Below, in pieces: positions 32,311 through 43,363 of a stretch of 64,000 bases of DNA. Within the stretch, counting starts at the first letter, position 1, and the number at the start of each line of letters is the position of its first letter. The notes below the pieces were generated by a model. It was not told where the DNA came from and made no database searches. It worked only from the letters and a program-made list of their open reading frames with translations. The position numbers and the translations under genes are program-made. Source of the DNA: Cervus elaphus (lineage: Eukaryota; Chordata; Mammalia; Artiodactyla; Cervidae); assembly GCF_910594005.1 (NCBI RefSeq), contig NC_057848.1, positions 135,790,155 through 135,854,154 of the forward strand, read 5' to 3'.

Positions 32311-32867
32311 CCTAGGTGAACACTCTGGCATCGGGCCCCCGGGGCATCCCCTCCCCTCAGTGCCCCTGCCCCAGGGCCGCCGGGGTCTCCTGCAGCGCGG
32401 CGAAGCCCCAGGGAGCCCCCACCTCGGCCCTCCCGCCCGCGCGTTCCGTCCCTGGCACTTCTCCGGGGACGCGAGGGCGGCCCGGGGGCAGCCGGAGGCC
32501 TTGGCACGGCCGCAGGGTAATTGGAGCGCGCCGGGGACCGCCTGGGGGAGGGGGAGGGGAGGTCCCTCGGGACGCCAGTCCCCGCCACAGCCCGGGAGGG
32601 GGCTGCGGGGACCCGGCCGACCATCGCCGGGGGGCGGGGAGGGCGCACAGGCACGGGAGCCCCCTCACCCGCTCCGCACCCCCGCCGCGCCCTCCCCGCG
32701 GCTCCGCCCGCTCATTAGCGGAGGCCGGGCCGGCCCGTTCGCCTCCTCCGGCCGCCAATTACCCGCCCTGCTGGCTCCGAGCGCGCCGCCGGGCCAGACA
32801 AAGGCGCGGGCGGCGGGCGGGGAAGGGAGGGGAGGGAGCCCGGGGCGCCCGCGCCTGCAGAGCCGCT

Positions 32868-32881
32868 GCGGCGGCGGCGGC
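32868..32881. repeat. Short (CGG)n tract in CpG island
   Basis: About five GCG/CGG units just upstream of the candidate start codon. A potential length polymorphism in a 5' UTR. Confidence 0.85.
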
Positions 32882-32915
32882 GAGATAAGGGCGCCTGGGA
32901 CGCGCCGCGCTCCAC

Positions 32916-32930
32916 ATGGAAATGAACCCG
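32916..32930 (+). CDS. Candidate first coding exon (5 codons)
   Basis: ATG at 32916 is followed by Glu-Met-Asn-Pro and then GTGAGC at 32931, a good splice-donor match. If real, it is a five-codon first coding exon ending in phase 0, spliced to exons beyond this window. The start context (CCAC-ATG-G) has the favoured G at +4 but a C at -3. No acceptor or second exon was identified, and the frame also stays open through the donor. A non-coding first exon or lncRNA is equally possible. Confidence 0.25.
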
Positions 32931-33140
32931 GTGAGCTGGGGAGGCGAGCGCGGCGGCTTGCCCGGCCTGGGCGCCCGAGGCGGACGCGGCTCGCCCCCTT
33001 CGGACCCATGTTTTGAACGCGACGACACACTCCTACCCCCCGCCCCGCAGATGAAGTCACTGGGGCCTGGGTCGCCCCCGGCACGCCAGTCGCTCGCCCC
33101 GCACGGCTTGGCGTTTGGAAAGAGCTGGAGCCGGAGTGCC

Positions 33141-34160
33141 ACGTGCCTGGTGCCTTGCTCTCCGCAGCCCCTAAAGTGGCTGTAGGGTTGTGCTTGCAAC
33201 GGTGAAGCTAATCCAGGCCTTGCGTGCTTTTCCCCCTCAACAGCCACCCTCCCCGCCCCCAGGCCCAGAGGGTCTCGTGCCTCCTAAGCAAAGCTGGGAG
33301 CCGGAGTCCGTGGTCTGTTACACAGACTCAGCAAGGCGCCTTGGTAGCCGATCTTCAGGCCAGCTCCTTTTGTGATCAGGCGATTTGTTTTTTTTTAAAT
33401 ATTTGGAAACGTGAGACACGGGGAGATGAAATGATTTATTCACAGCTCCGCGGATTAGTGGCTGCGTCTAGGGCATAGTTCGTGGTCTGCCAGCATTTTG
33501 AACATCCTGACTTTTTCAGGGAGAAAACTCCCCACTAAAACCTTGCACTCTGATATTTTCCAATTCTAAAGCTCCCTTGGAGACTCCTTGCCACCAGAGT
33601 CTCTCTACATGAAAGAGAGGAACAGGGTCCGGGGACCTCCCTGATCTGGCCACAAAGATTTGGAGGAGGTTTAGTTTTTATTACTTTGCATTATGGAAAA
33701 CAATAGGTGACTTTTCTTCATCATTCAAATCTAGGTTTATTATGCTGGATGTGAGGTCTGAACTTCGAGAAGTGGCTCTGGCTGAGGAGGATCTGGAGTT
33801 TGGGGGCACCCACCCTGCCCTAGGTCTGCTTTCCTGTGTTGGGGGGCTGGGAGCTTTCTGGGGTGCTGCCTGGGGCTCCTCTGTTAACTCTTCCCTGACA
33901 TCTATCACCTTGGTCCTGAGGGGCTTTCAGAGGTCACTTCCCTTTCAATCCAGCGCAGGGACGGTGGGGTAGGGGTCAGGAAGACTTGGGCCTTGGGGCA
34001 CGCCTGTGGGATGAGATGTATGCTGCCTCAAATGAAGACAAATGTCCCTCAATAAAGCGCCGTTCCCAAGCTCCCCCCACCCCCTCCACACACACACATT
34101 GCTGTCTGCTGTCAGCAGTGGCTTAGGGCTCCGAGGTCAAGGTCTTCCTTCCATCACCTA
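33141..34160. other. Unique DNA downstream of the CpG island
   Basis: No repeat of note. The minus-strand frame at 33681-33908 (75 codons, Pro/Ser-rich, ending LDLNDEEKSP) is non-repeat but has no known domain. If a transcript starts in the island, this would be first-intron sequence. Confidence 0.35.
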
Positions 34161-34175
34161 CCCCCCCCCCCCCCC
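34161..34175. repeat. Homopolymer C15
   Basis: A run of 15 C, preceded by 'ccatcaccta'. Likely length-variable and error-prone in sequencing. Confidence 0.9.
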
Positions 34176-35324
34176 GCCACTTAGCTTTTCACAGAGAATA
34201 GCCAGTGGGGCCTTTCTGCTCATTAACACTGGCCTCAGAGGCCAGGCGCTGGGCCAGAGGCAGAGGGAGTGAGAGCCTGAGAGGCCTGGTGCCAATTACT
34301 GTGCCCTCTCAGCAGGGGTGGGGTAGGGGACCGGGAGACATCTCTGAGCGCCAGCCTTACAGGCCACCGCATTTCCGCAGTGTGGATGGCAAAGAACGTC
34401 TGCTCTGGAAGGGACTCTCTTTCATGGGGGCTCCTTCCCGGTGGCCTGGGAGAAACTGCCTTATGGAGCCTCCCACACCTGTCCTGGATGGCATCTGTTC
34501 AAATCCCTCTTTGCTCCTTGGTAAATAGCCCCGACCCCCAAGTGCCCTACTCCCAAGACCTTTGCCAATCTAGCAATGAAAAGGTTAACGGCAGGTGCAG
34601 GGCGGGAGGGGGGGTTGGGACCCTGCTCTAGCCTGCTTCCCTTCAGTGGGGATGACAGTGGAAATGGTCAGTGAGGATGACAGCTGCCCCCAGACCCGGC
34701 TTTTACTAAAAGTATTAGGTGGCCAGTTGGTGACCTATCAGTGAACTTGAGAGACTGAATTCACCCTCAAATTTCCCTTCTGCAGAGGCTCCAAATATCT
34801 CTCCCATGATTTCATTGTTTTGCATTCAGCTTCGGCCTCCTCTGTGATCCTGTTTTCAAATGTTCTTTACATCTCCGTCTTTGCAAATCTTGTGCCTTGG
34901 GCATGGGGCAGCCAGTGGGAGGCAAGATGCAGGGGATGATGTAACTGCCTGCGCAGCTAGAAGATAACAGACACTGTGGTCTGGGGGTGGGGGTGGGGCT
35001 TTGGGGGCCCTGGGCCCTGAGGTTAGAGTCTCAGAGCAGGGCGGAGGGGACCCGCCTGGTTCTCAGCACCTGGGCCTTCGTGCTTAGGGAAATCCAGAGC
35101 AACTGCTTAAGCCCCTTTGCAGGGTTTGATCACAGCCTGCTATGGGTGACTGTGTTGGAAGTGGCAACTGGCTCTTGTCCCCTTCCCACACACACATGTT
35201 CCAGAAGGAAAGCAGAAAGCCCTTCAGCTCATCTCTGCTGAAGGTTTCCTGAAGTGGACAATACAAAGCTGGCCCCACCCGCCTTTGGAGTATTTCTCTT
35301 TGGAAAGGCTACTCAGGATCCTTC
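34176..35324. other. Unique DNA, no confident feature
   Basis: No gene or repeat family recognised. Short frames only. About 34790-34890 is AT-richer and could be regulatory. Confidence 0.35.
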
Positions 35325-35500
35325 CTAGGTTTGAACTCCAGAACCCGTGCTTCCTAGCTCTGTGCTCCTGGGCCAGTTGCCGAACTCAGAGCCTCAGTTT
35401 TCTCATCTGTATAATGAAGATAATAAAGGTCCCAACCTCCTAAGGTTGTTGTGAGGATTAAATAAGGTAATGCATATATATATATATATTTCACAAGATA
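35325..35500 (+). repeat. MIR SINE with (TA)n
   Basis: 'ttgaactccagaacccgtgc', 'ctgggccagttgccgaactc', 'cctcagttttctcatctgta' and 'gttgtgaggattaaataagg' match MIR. Its end is expanded into a (TA)n at 35473-35489. Confidence 0.85.
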
Positions 35501-35666
35501 ATCACTCAGTGTCAGTTACCCCTCCCACCCTCTTTCCTTTTCAAAACTCTCACTGCACTTATGAGCTCAATGCAATACATTGAGCTGTGGGAGAAATCAT
35601 AGATAATTTGAGTTAAGTTAGGTGGCAGATTAAAAAAAAAATTTTTTTTTTAATTAGGTGACAAAA

Positions 35667-35872
35667 TGGCTTCCCCAATAGCTCAGCAGGTGAAGAATCC
35701 GCAAAGGAGAGGCGAGTTCGATCCCAGGGTTGGGAAGGTCCCCTGGAGGAAGAAATGGCAACCCACTCCAGTATTCTTACCGGAAAAATCCCACGGACGT
35801 AGAAGCCTGGTGGGCTACAGTTCACGGGGTCGCAAAGAGTCAGACACGGCTGAGCGACTAAGCACAAGCACG
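35667..35872 (+). repeat. Bov-tA SINE
   Basis: Forward BovA: head 'tggcttccccaatagctcag', a deletion shortening the tRNA-like part ('gcaaaggagaggcgagttcg'), body 'actccagtattcttaccgga'. Flanked by aggtgacaaaa (35656-35666) and aggtggcaaaa (35873-35883), one mismatch. Confidence 0.9.
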
Positions 35873-35883
35873 AGGTGGCAAAA

Positions 35884-37062
35884 GAGATAGAGTAGATGGC
35901 TAGTGCAAAAAGCTACTAGGTCTTTCAGCTGCGAGAATCTAATCTAGGGCACCGGTTACACAGCTGGTAGGACTGCTGAGAAGCCCCGCAGGGAAGACAA
36001 TCAATCCAAAGACTCCAAGTAGCAGAGCAGCTACTACTCTTCGGTGGAGGGCTAAACGGAGGACATGCTGTTATTGGAACACAGAAACAAGTTGGTATGG
36101 CATGTGGGGTCATGAAGGAAGGGACCTTGGAGCCACAGAAAAGAACCAAGGCTGCTGCTGGGGAGGCCACAGGAAGCAGAATGAGAGGGGAAAAACACCC
36201 TGGCTTCTCCCTTCCTCCTGCCCTCTTATGTTCTGCCAGGGCAAGGGAGCCCATGAACTGTGATTCCCTGCGATACAGGGCAGGTGAGAACGGGGTCAGG
36301 AAGCAAACTGGCATTTGACCAGTGCAAGGGCCAGGCCTTCTCCAGCCCTGCTGCCCTGGTGACACCGAGTGACAGAGGTCTTTCCAAATCTCATCAAAAA
36401 CTGAATTCAGCCCCAGCAAAGGGTTACAGGTTTCTGTTGATCTCGGACTCCCCAAGAGTGGCTTCCAGCCTGTAGGAGTGCTGGATGGCCGTCTCCACTC
36501 CCCTACAAATGCCACCTTTGTCCCCACTGTGGCTGCAGTTGTGGCCCCAGGCCACAGTGTACGGTGGCTTTACTAATTGTCCCTTTAAACCTCTGATTCT
36601 TGGGAACCTGGAGGAAAAGTGGAGTCTGCACAAGGGGGAAGGAAGACTTAAGCCTTTCTGAGGATCTACCTTGAAACATTTCAGGTGAGAGGAGTTGATT
36701 CTAAACACACGCCCAGATGGGGCTCTGCACGGTTCTTCTATACTGGCGTCTTACGTGTCTCGAGAACATAAATCAAATTATACTTCTGTGGGGCTTGTGG
36801 CAAAATTCTAGATGGACAACAGGCCTGTTTCAGATCAGGCCTTACTTACTGGAAATCTTGCTTATCAGAAAAGTCCTTGGAAAGCAGGGTTAATTTGGAA
36901 ATTGGGGTTAATTTGTTTGGAGCCAAAACCAAAAGTCAAATGGTGGTTCTTTCTGCGCTTTGAGCACAGGCGTTTTCTTTAGCACACATCTGGTTTTGGC
37001 ACTGTAGGTTTTCCTGGTTTATTGCTTTAGCTTGGTGAAAAGATCCAGGAGTTTCTGGAGGA
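35884..37062. other. Unique DNA, possible conserved patch
   Basis: No gene or repeat. The stretch at 36740-37020 is AT-rich and repeat-free with two GGTTAATTTG copies (near 36886 and 36906), which could be homeodomain sites. Weak. Confidence 0.3.
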
Positions 37063-37343
37063 AGGTTTTTTTTCAATTTTTAAGTTGTTTTTTATTTATT
37101 TATGGCTGCGCTGGGTCTTCATTGCTACTCCAGCTTTCTCTGGGGAAAGCGGGGGCTACTCTAATTGCAGCTCATGGGCTTCTTCTTGCCTCGGCTGCTC
37201 CCGTTGACGAGCACAGTCTCAATAGTTGTGGTGCACAAACCCAGGTGCTCCCTGGCATGCGGGATCTTCCCAGCCCAGGGATCGAACCTGTGTCCCCTGC
37301 CTTGGCAGATGGAGTCTCAACCACTGGACTGCAAGGGAAGTCC
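37063..37343 (-). repeat. ART2-type long artiodactyl tRNA SINE
   Basis: Same layout as 11327-11667 in reverse: T/A-rich tail, 'ggctgcgctgggtcttcatt', repeated 'gggcttc' phrases, 'aatagttgtgg', then the head 'cccagggatcgaacctgtgt' and 'caagggaagtcc'. More deleted than the first copy. Confidence 0.8.
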
Positions 37344-37739
37344 AGCATTGTAATGTGATGGTCCTCTTGGGAACCTATAGGATGCCTGGCCAGAGCAAAC
37401 TTCTCTTTCTCTTCCAAGATGGGGACACAACAGGGCCACGTTAGTGCGTTGATGCACTCTCTTTTGTCCTTGGTAGTCACCAATGCTTTCATTTTACCCA
37501 GATCTCATGTAGGATAGATGCTAATTGATAGAAGGGACCAGAGGCATTTGGAACCAAGGACAGGTGATTTAAATTTCAGAACCACTGTGGCAGGTCCCAG
37601 GCCCCACCCTGCAGGACATTCATTTGCTCCCAGGACCTCCAGAGGAAGAGGAAGGGCCACTGCAAGGTTTTCTCAAGTGTTCAGTTGTGGGTTGAAAGAA
37701 TCCGCTAGGAGAGAGAAGTTCACCAAGGAAATGACTACA

Positions 37740-38000
37740 TAAACAACTTTCCAGGGGGCCTATTTAAAATGCTCAGGGGAATAAATTGTTTTAAAGCATT
37801 TAAAAAACACCATTTACATACAATTAATATGTTGATTGCACAGCATTCTTATTAATTCATTATAGCAAGGATTTCCACATAACAGCTTTCCAGTACTTAG
37901 CTTAGTTTGTGATATAGCATGAGCTGGGAAATTACATATATAATCGCTATATATAATTACACACATGCACACATATAAAGTCTAAATATGTAAAATTTAG
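37740..38000. promoter_or_regulatory. Candidate conserved enhancer, AT-rich
   Basis: Repeat-free AT-rich block with many TAAT cores: ACAATTAATATG (about 37819), CTTATTAATTCATTATA (about 37848) and GAAATTACATATATAATCG, plus GTTGATTGCAC. No coding frame. It resembles homeodomain-responsive enhancers; inference. Confidence 0.35.
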
Positions 38001-38404
38001 AGTCTTTAGTAACTCAAATCTCATTTCTCAGCATCCATACCCTACCTTACCCAAACATACCTTCTGCCACACAGGGTGGAATGAAGGAGATTTTCTTTTA
38101 CATCCTTACAAGCCCAGAGCCCTTGTTTGTTATTACAGTAAAGGGCCATGTGAAACATTTGATAATCAAGATTCAGTGTGTGAGAAATGTAGATGCTATG
38201 GTTTAACAGAAACCCCGCTTTTACTGAGCAGGAGAGACGAGTCTACCACAGGGAGAAGGTGGCAGTTAGTGGGAAGCTGGAGTAGATCAATGGCTACTAA
38301 TGACAGATATCTGGGAACCTTTCATTATAGGGGTCACCAGGAAATGTGATCTTGACCTTGAAGCCTCTAGAGAATAAAGGAATGTTTTGGTTTTTCATTG
38401 CAGG

Positions 38405-38600
38405 TGTAACTCACGACCCCAGAGCTTGTTGGCTGGGAACAAAAATAATTGGATTATTTTTCACGATTCTTTGGGTTGACTAAGGCTCAGCTGGGTGGAT
38501 CTTCTGCTGGTCTTGCTTGTGGTTAAAGTCAGTTGGTGAGTGAGACTGAAATGTCTATGATGGCTTCATGCCCACGTCTTGTTCTCTGAGAGGGGATGGC
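38405..38600 (-). repeat. MLT1-like LTR fragment, antisense (tentative)
   Basis: 'attatttttcacgattcttt', 'ggctcagctgggtggatctt' and 'ctgctggtcttgcttg' match the antisense of an old LTR. Limits uncertain. Confidence 0.45.
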
Positions 38601-38850
38601 CAGGAGGTTGAGGCCTTTCTCTGTATGTAGCTAACTTGGAATTCTTTGTGTGATGGCTGGATTCCAAGATTGAGTGATCCAAGAGAACCTGCTTATCCAC
38701 TCTGCCTGCATCATTCTTGCTAAGGTCCCATTGGCCAAAGCAAGTCTTACAGTCAGAGTGAGAGGGGACTAGACCAGAGGGTGAAAGTACAGTTTACTGG
38801 GAGCTACCACTGCCTTTCTATCACAAGGGGACTGCTTTTTCTGTCCTCTT

Positions 38851-39053
38851 GTCATTTAGTCACTAAGCTGTGTCTGACTCTGCGACCCCATGGACTGTAG
38901 CCCGCCAGGCTCCTTTGTCCATGGGATTTCCCAGACAAGAATACTGGAGTGGGTTGCAATTTCCTCTTCCAGGGAATCTTGCTGACCCAAGGATCAAACC
39001 CGAGTCTCCTGCTTGGCAGGCGGATTCTTTACCACTGTGCCACTTGGGAATCC
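38851..39053 (-). repeat. Bov-tA SINE
   Basis: Reverse BovA with a short deletion at 'gtctgactctgcgacc'. Flanked by tttctgtcctctt (38838-38850) and tttctgtgctctt (39054-39066), one mismatch. Confidence 0.92.
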
Positions 39054-39066
39054 TTTCTGTGCTCTT

Positions 39067-39539
39067 AGAGGCTGTTATTTTGTGTTCCCTATTCTTTCTT
39101 CCCTTTTTGCCTCCAGCTGCCTGCTCTTCCTGTCAGAGGCACATGTAGGGTGGGCAGAGGCAGCACAGTGGTCAGTGGTGATGGCAGTGGTGTGACGATC
39201 ACCTCCCCAGTCAGTATCTCAGTATCTTGGACAAGCAGTCCTTATTTCTGAACTTATCCTGCCCCTACCCCAAATATGAAGGGTTATACAATATACAGAT
39301 TGAGCAGGCAGGATGTTGATTTTTTTTTAAGATTCCAAGTCAGTTGTTTTAATATTTCACTGAACCACTGCAGAAAGTCCTTCATTATGGAATGGAAATG
39401 CTTGGAAAATGGCCTTCTAATTAATGTGAAATGAGAGAGTGCCCCTCAGAGCAAGGGAGACTTGGCAACTGTGAGGGTGATGTCAGCAGGCCAGCACTTC
39501 CTGGGTGGGGTGATTGGATGGGGCCCCATCCCAGCATAT
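39067..39539. other. Unique DNA, no feature seen
   Basis: No gene or repeat family recognised. Confidence 0.4.
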
Positions 39540-39860
39540 ATTTGCCTCATGGAGCCCATTCAGCATAAATCCTGCCACGGGGCCAGGCTGGAGACAGCAA
39601 ATTGAGAACCTTCCACAGCTCGCTGAGTTACCGCTTCCCAGAAATTGCTGAAGCCATTGATCTCGATCTTTTTAAATCATTAAATGATTTTAGCATTCAG
39701 GCACGCAGCAGGTCTGTGCTTGGTGACCTGCAGGAAGCGGGAGTGGCTTTAACAGCAGATCCCGGCGCGCAGCTTTGGCTGGGCACAGGCTCAGTCACGT
39801 GGTGGCATGACAGTGACCTTTACACTAGCGTGCAAGACTGCTTCTAAATAAGACACAAAA
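39540..39860. promoter_or_regulatory. Candidate conserved enhancer with homeodomain palindrome
   Basis: Repeat-free block with retained CpGs and the inverted repeat AAATCATTAAATGATTT (39674-39690; perfect 8-base arms, 1-base spacer), a TGATTTA/ATCATTAA-type homeodomain or PBX/HOX-like dimer site. A frame of 81 codons (39602-39847) crosses it but shows no known domain and is probably chance. Confidence 0.4.
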
Positions 39861-40555
39861 TCACTCACACGGCCAGCCCTCCCCCTGTCCTCTGAGTCTC
39901 AGTAGAGCAGTGTGTTTATGAGAAACCTTAAAAGCTGCTTGCATCCTGCCCTGGGAGCATCCCCCCACCCCCTGTCACCCCCTGCCCCCGCCCCCCCGAG
40001 ACAGTTACTGGGATGCATACATCTCTCTTCTGGGGTGTCTGCCTCATTGGATGAAGCCTTGGCAGAGCCATCATGGAGTAAAGGGGATTAAGAACCTTGC
40101 TTCAAGCTTGAACCATTGGGTGGAAGTAATAACAACAGTAATATTATCTCATGCTTATTGAGCCCTTACTGTGTGCAGCCCTATGCCCCGCCCCACCACA
40201 TTTGAAGGTGACAGTAAACCTATGAAGTAGGTATGACTATGGTTTCCCTTGTATAGACCAACAACAATAAGGAACATGGCCCAGAGCTCCCTATTTTAAA
40301 AAGAGTTGCTGCCCCCCTGGCTTTGTGGTTTACTTCTGGGCATCTTATGATATTTGATGTAATCAGTAACGACTGAGTGCCTGAATAATGCCAGTGCTGG
40401 AGGAAGACAGGCCCTAAAGCACAGAGAAAGACTGTAAAGCTTGAGGGCTTTACAGTCCAGGTGAGGCAGGAAAGCCAAGCTGTTTTCAGGGCAGTTCCGA
40501 ACAGTTAGCCACACTGAAGGCAGCATTTTCCACACGTGACTATTGGAGGTGGTAG
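39861..40555. other. Unique DNA plus an antisense MIR trace
   Basis: A C-rich tract at about 39960-39998. A diverged antisense MIR at about 40130-40290 ('tgagcccttactgtgtgcag ... acagtaaacctatgaagtag'). Otherwise nothing. Confidence 0.4.
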
Positions 40556-40710
40556 GATCCAGTGGAAGATCGGGGGTGCTGCTGTTCCATCAGACCTGGG
40601 TTCAGATCTCAACTCTGCTGTATGGTTTGGGGGAACTTAACCCTTTGAGCCTCAGTTTCCTCTTCTGTAAAATAGGTGTTGCAGCACCAACTTAGAAGTA
40701 GTAGAAAGAG
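40556..40710 (+). repeat. MIR SINE
   Basis: 'gacctgggttcagatctcaa', 'aacttaaccctttgagcctc' and 'agtttcctcttctgtaaaat' match MIR. Confidence 0.8.
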
Positions 40711-40884
40711 TGAAGAGTCTGCTGTAAAGTAGTCTCCCAGCTATTTTCTTAGCAAATGTGGTCATTAGGGGAAGAGCATGAGAGGTGGTGGGTATAAAGT
40801 AGAAAAGGATCTGGAGGGGAACAAGGAGGCAGATGAGGCCAAATGGATTGTATCCATCACAGGTGAGTTTGTGCCTGGTTGTGT

Positions 40885-40922
40885 ACACACACATACACAC
40901 ACATACACACACACACACACAC
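40885..40922. repeat. (CA)n microsatellite, imperfect
   Basis: About 19 CA units with two CATA interruptions. Likely polymorphic. Confidence 0.95.
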
Positions 40923-41068
40923 GACCAGAAGATGATTACCTCAGTCTTCAACAGGGGCCCTGTTTTCCATGCCTGAGGGTTCAGGACTTGGGTTCACTTA
41001 CCCCAAACCACTGGCTTTCTGCTTAACTGGAGAGGAGAGAATATTTAAGCACCAGTAGAGCCAGAGTG

Positions 41069-41289
41069 GTGAATTCTCTGGTGGCTCAGTCAGTAAAGAA
41101 TGTACCTGCAATGCAGGAGACCCCAATTCAATCCCAGGGGTTGGGAAGGTCCCCTGGAGAAGGAAATGACTACCCACTCCAGTATTCTTGCCTGGGAAAT
41201 CCCATGGATAGAGGAGCCTGGCGGGCTATATAGTCCCATGGGGTTGCAAAAGAGTCAGACACAACTCAGCGACTAAACCACTACCACAC
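41069..41289 (+). repeat. Bov-tA SINE
   Basis: Forward: 'gaattctctggtggctcagt', 'gcaatgcaggagacccc', 'actccagtattcttgcctgg', ending 'cacaactcagcgactaaacc'. First of four same-orientation copies in 2.3 kb. Confidence 0.92.
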
Positions 41290-41298
41290 AGCCTGGGC

Positions 41299-41530
41299 AG
41301 GGGCTTCCCAGGTGGCGCTAGTGATAAAGAACCCACCCGCCAATGCAGGAGACATAAGAGACTCGGGTTCGATCTCTGGGTCGAGAAGATCCCCTGGAAG
41401 GGGAAGTGGCCACCCACTCCAGTATTCTTGCCTGGAGAATCCCATGAACAGAGGAGCCTGGCGGGCTACAGTCCATAAGGTTGCAAAGAGTCAGACATGA
41501 CTGAAGTGACTTAGCACACAGCACGCGCAA
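41299..41530 (+). repeat. Bov-tA SINE
   Basis: Forward head 'gggcttcccaggtggcgcta', body and 'gactgaagtgacttagcaca' end. Flanked by agcctgggc at 41290-41298 and 41531-41539. It lies about 10 bases after the previous SINE. Confidence 0.93.
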
Positions 41531-41539
41531 AGCCTGGGC

Positions 41540-41938
41540 GTGCATTCATCACAAGGTGTCTTCTTTACACTGAATCAGGGCTGTGGCAGGGTTTTGGAGT
41601 TAATCCTTTAGGTGGTGGATTGAAGGAAGGTTAGAAAGCTGGGGGCAGGGGTGACCCTCAAGGGGTTTGGGTCAGTGGTGATTGCACTTTATGTAGTACT
41701 TCAACATTTTAACACTTGATTTGACTTTACCATTGTGTTTGAAAATCAGTTCTGAGCTTAAAGGTTACTTTCTGTTTCAGCAGCATTGCCACAATGCTTG
41801 TGTGCAGGACATGGGAGCGGAGTAGGATGGGTTAGGGTGGGGTGCTGGTGTAGAAAGAGCTATCACTGTAACCACAGTCTCCTGCTTCAGAGCTGGGAAA
41901 GCAAATTCCAGCCCCATTAGTGGAATAAAAAATTCAAC
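41540..41938. other. Unique DNA, no feature seen
   Basis: No recognised gene or repeat. Confidence 0.4.
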
Positions 41939-41948
41939 ACTCAAGCCC

Positions 41949-42166
41949 ATGGGCTTCCCTCGTGGCTCAGACAGTAAAGAATCTGCCCTCAATGGAGGAA
42001 ACTTGGGTTCGATCCCTGAGTTGGGAAGATTGCCTGGAGGAGGAATTGGCAACCCACTCCAGTATTCTTGCCTGGGAAATCCCATGGACAGAGGAGCCTG
42101 GTGGGCTACAGTCCATGGGGTCGCAAAAGAGTTGGGCACAACTGATCAACTAAAACAACAGCAACA
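41949..42166 (+). repeat. Bov-tA SINE
   Basis: Forward head 'tgggcttccctcgtggctca', 'gggttcgatccctgagttgg', body, end 'ggcacaactgatcaactaaa' and an (AAC)n-like tail. Flanked by actcaagccc at 41939-41948 and 42167-42176. Confidence 0.93.
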
Positions 42167-42176
42167 ACTCAAGCCC

Positions 42177-43133
42177 GCCTGCCTAGATAATCAGAACCCA
42201 GCTCTCCTAGACCCTGTCTCCTGGTCCTATGTGCCTGCCTTCTTTCCCAGCCAGGAGCCTGTTTTGTGCTGGAGGGCTGAGAACTTGCTCCTGAAGGTAG
42301 TTGCCTCCCAGGTGTTTCTGGGAGCAGCTGGGGCCTGGGCAGTCTCAGGACATCCCTGAGTGTTGCTGCCTTCATTGGGGGGCACTGGAGAATGCAGCTT
42401 TGGGTGAGAGCTTTGTGTCTGGCATTGGTGGCTGACCTGCCACCAGCAGCACAGTCTGGCCCAGCCCACAGGGCAAGGCATAAGGGTGACGGGTTCCTCC
42501 CAGGGCTTCTTTGGGCCACACCTAGTCAGAGACCCTGGACCCAAAGATCTTCACATTTTTCTCCCAGAGCTACTTGGTCAGGGGCGTGCCTGCACCCAGT
42601 GGGCCCTCCTGGAGTAGGAGGGTGAGGTTGGCCTAACTGCACCCCCAGGGACCCAAGATGACTATGCTGTGGCTTTGTCACAGGGGGTCTCCAATGCCAG
42701 CCTGAAGACTTGATATTTATGTGAGAAGGAATTAGGAATCAGTCTCTTTGGGATGCAAATGACAGAAACCCAAATCAAACCAACTGGAGCAAAACATAGA
42801 ATGGATTGGTGCAGGGAAGGGAAATTTCCAGCCCATAGCTTCAGACATAGGGACTCAAACAATAATTTTAGGTCTCTGTCATTCCATTTCTTAGTCAGCT
42901 TCAAGCCACATGGTGGGCAAGATGGCTGCTCCCTTAGTGGAAACAGAGTCCTTATTTCTGGGAGTAACGCCCAATGAAGGCTCTGATTGGCCAAGCTAGT
43001 GTCAAACGCCCAATGACTGTGCCTGGGTATGGGAGTACGCTGATTGGACGACCAGGGCTGGGTCCTAATCTGGTGGGTGGGGGGTGAAATCCGAGAGAGG
43101 GGAGGCAGGCTCAGACCGTTTATTGGAACTGGT
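42177..43133. other. Unique DNA, no confident feature
   Basis: No gene or repeat recognised. Long overlapping frames on both strands (up to 172 codons, minus strand 42662-43180) lack domains. Confidence 0.4.
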
Positions 43134-43151
43134 TGCCCACAAGAAAGGATT

Positions 43152-43346
43152 CCCAGGTGGTTCAGTGGTAAAGAATCCACCTGTCAATGCAAGAGACACA
43201 CGAGACATGGGTTTGATCCCTGGGTTGGGAAGAAGGAAATGGCAACCCACTCCAGTATTCTTGCCTGGAAAATTCCATGAACAGAGGACCCTGGTAGGCT
43301 ACAACCGTGAGGTTGCAAAGAGTTGGATACACTGAGCACACATGCA
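43152..43346 (+). repeat. Bov-tA SINE
   Basis: Forward BovA with an internal deletion ('gggttgggaagaaggaaatg'). Flanked by the imperfect repeats tgcccacaagaaaggatt (43134-43151) and tgcccacaggaaagatt (from 43347). Confidence 0.9.
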
Positions 43347-43363
43347 TGCCCACAGGAAAGATT

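Larger units (their letters stand above)
32310..33140 (+). promoter_or_regulatory. CpG island, probable promoter
   Basis: The only long stretch in the window that is both very GC-rich and full of undepleted CpG. It holds GC boxes (CCGCCC at 32704-32709 and others), the inverted CCAAT-like GCCGCCAATTACCC (32751-32764), TAAT cores (CATTAGC near 32713; GGTAATTGG near 32517) and a (CGG)n tract at about 32868-32881. No TATA box was seen, as is usual for island promoters. Plus-strand direction is suggested by the splice donor at 32931. The gene it serves is not identified. Confidence 0.7.

Noticed and set aside
32360..33016. Long frames (up to 218 codons) across the CpG island on both strands
   Set aside because: Overlapping frames in all readings are expected in CpG islands because stop codons are AT-rich. 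The Ala/Arg/Gly/Pro composition and lack of domains argue against coding.
35925..36527. 200-codon minus-strand frame
   Set aside because: No domain or splice support. The sequence shows no sign of coding periodicity that I can judge by eye.
39602..39847. 81-codon frame in a conserved-looking block
   Set aside because: It crosses a palindromic AT motif and has no similarity to a known family that I recognise. The block is better explained as regulatory DNA.
42662..43180. 172-codon minus-strand frame
   Set aside because: It overlaps the edge of a Bov-tA insertion and other frames. No recognisable protein.
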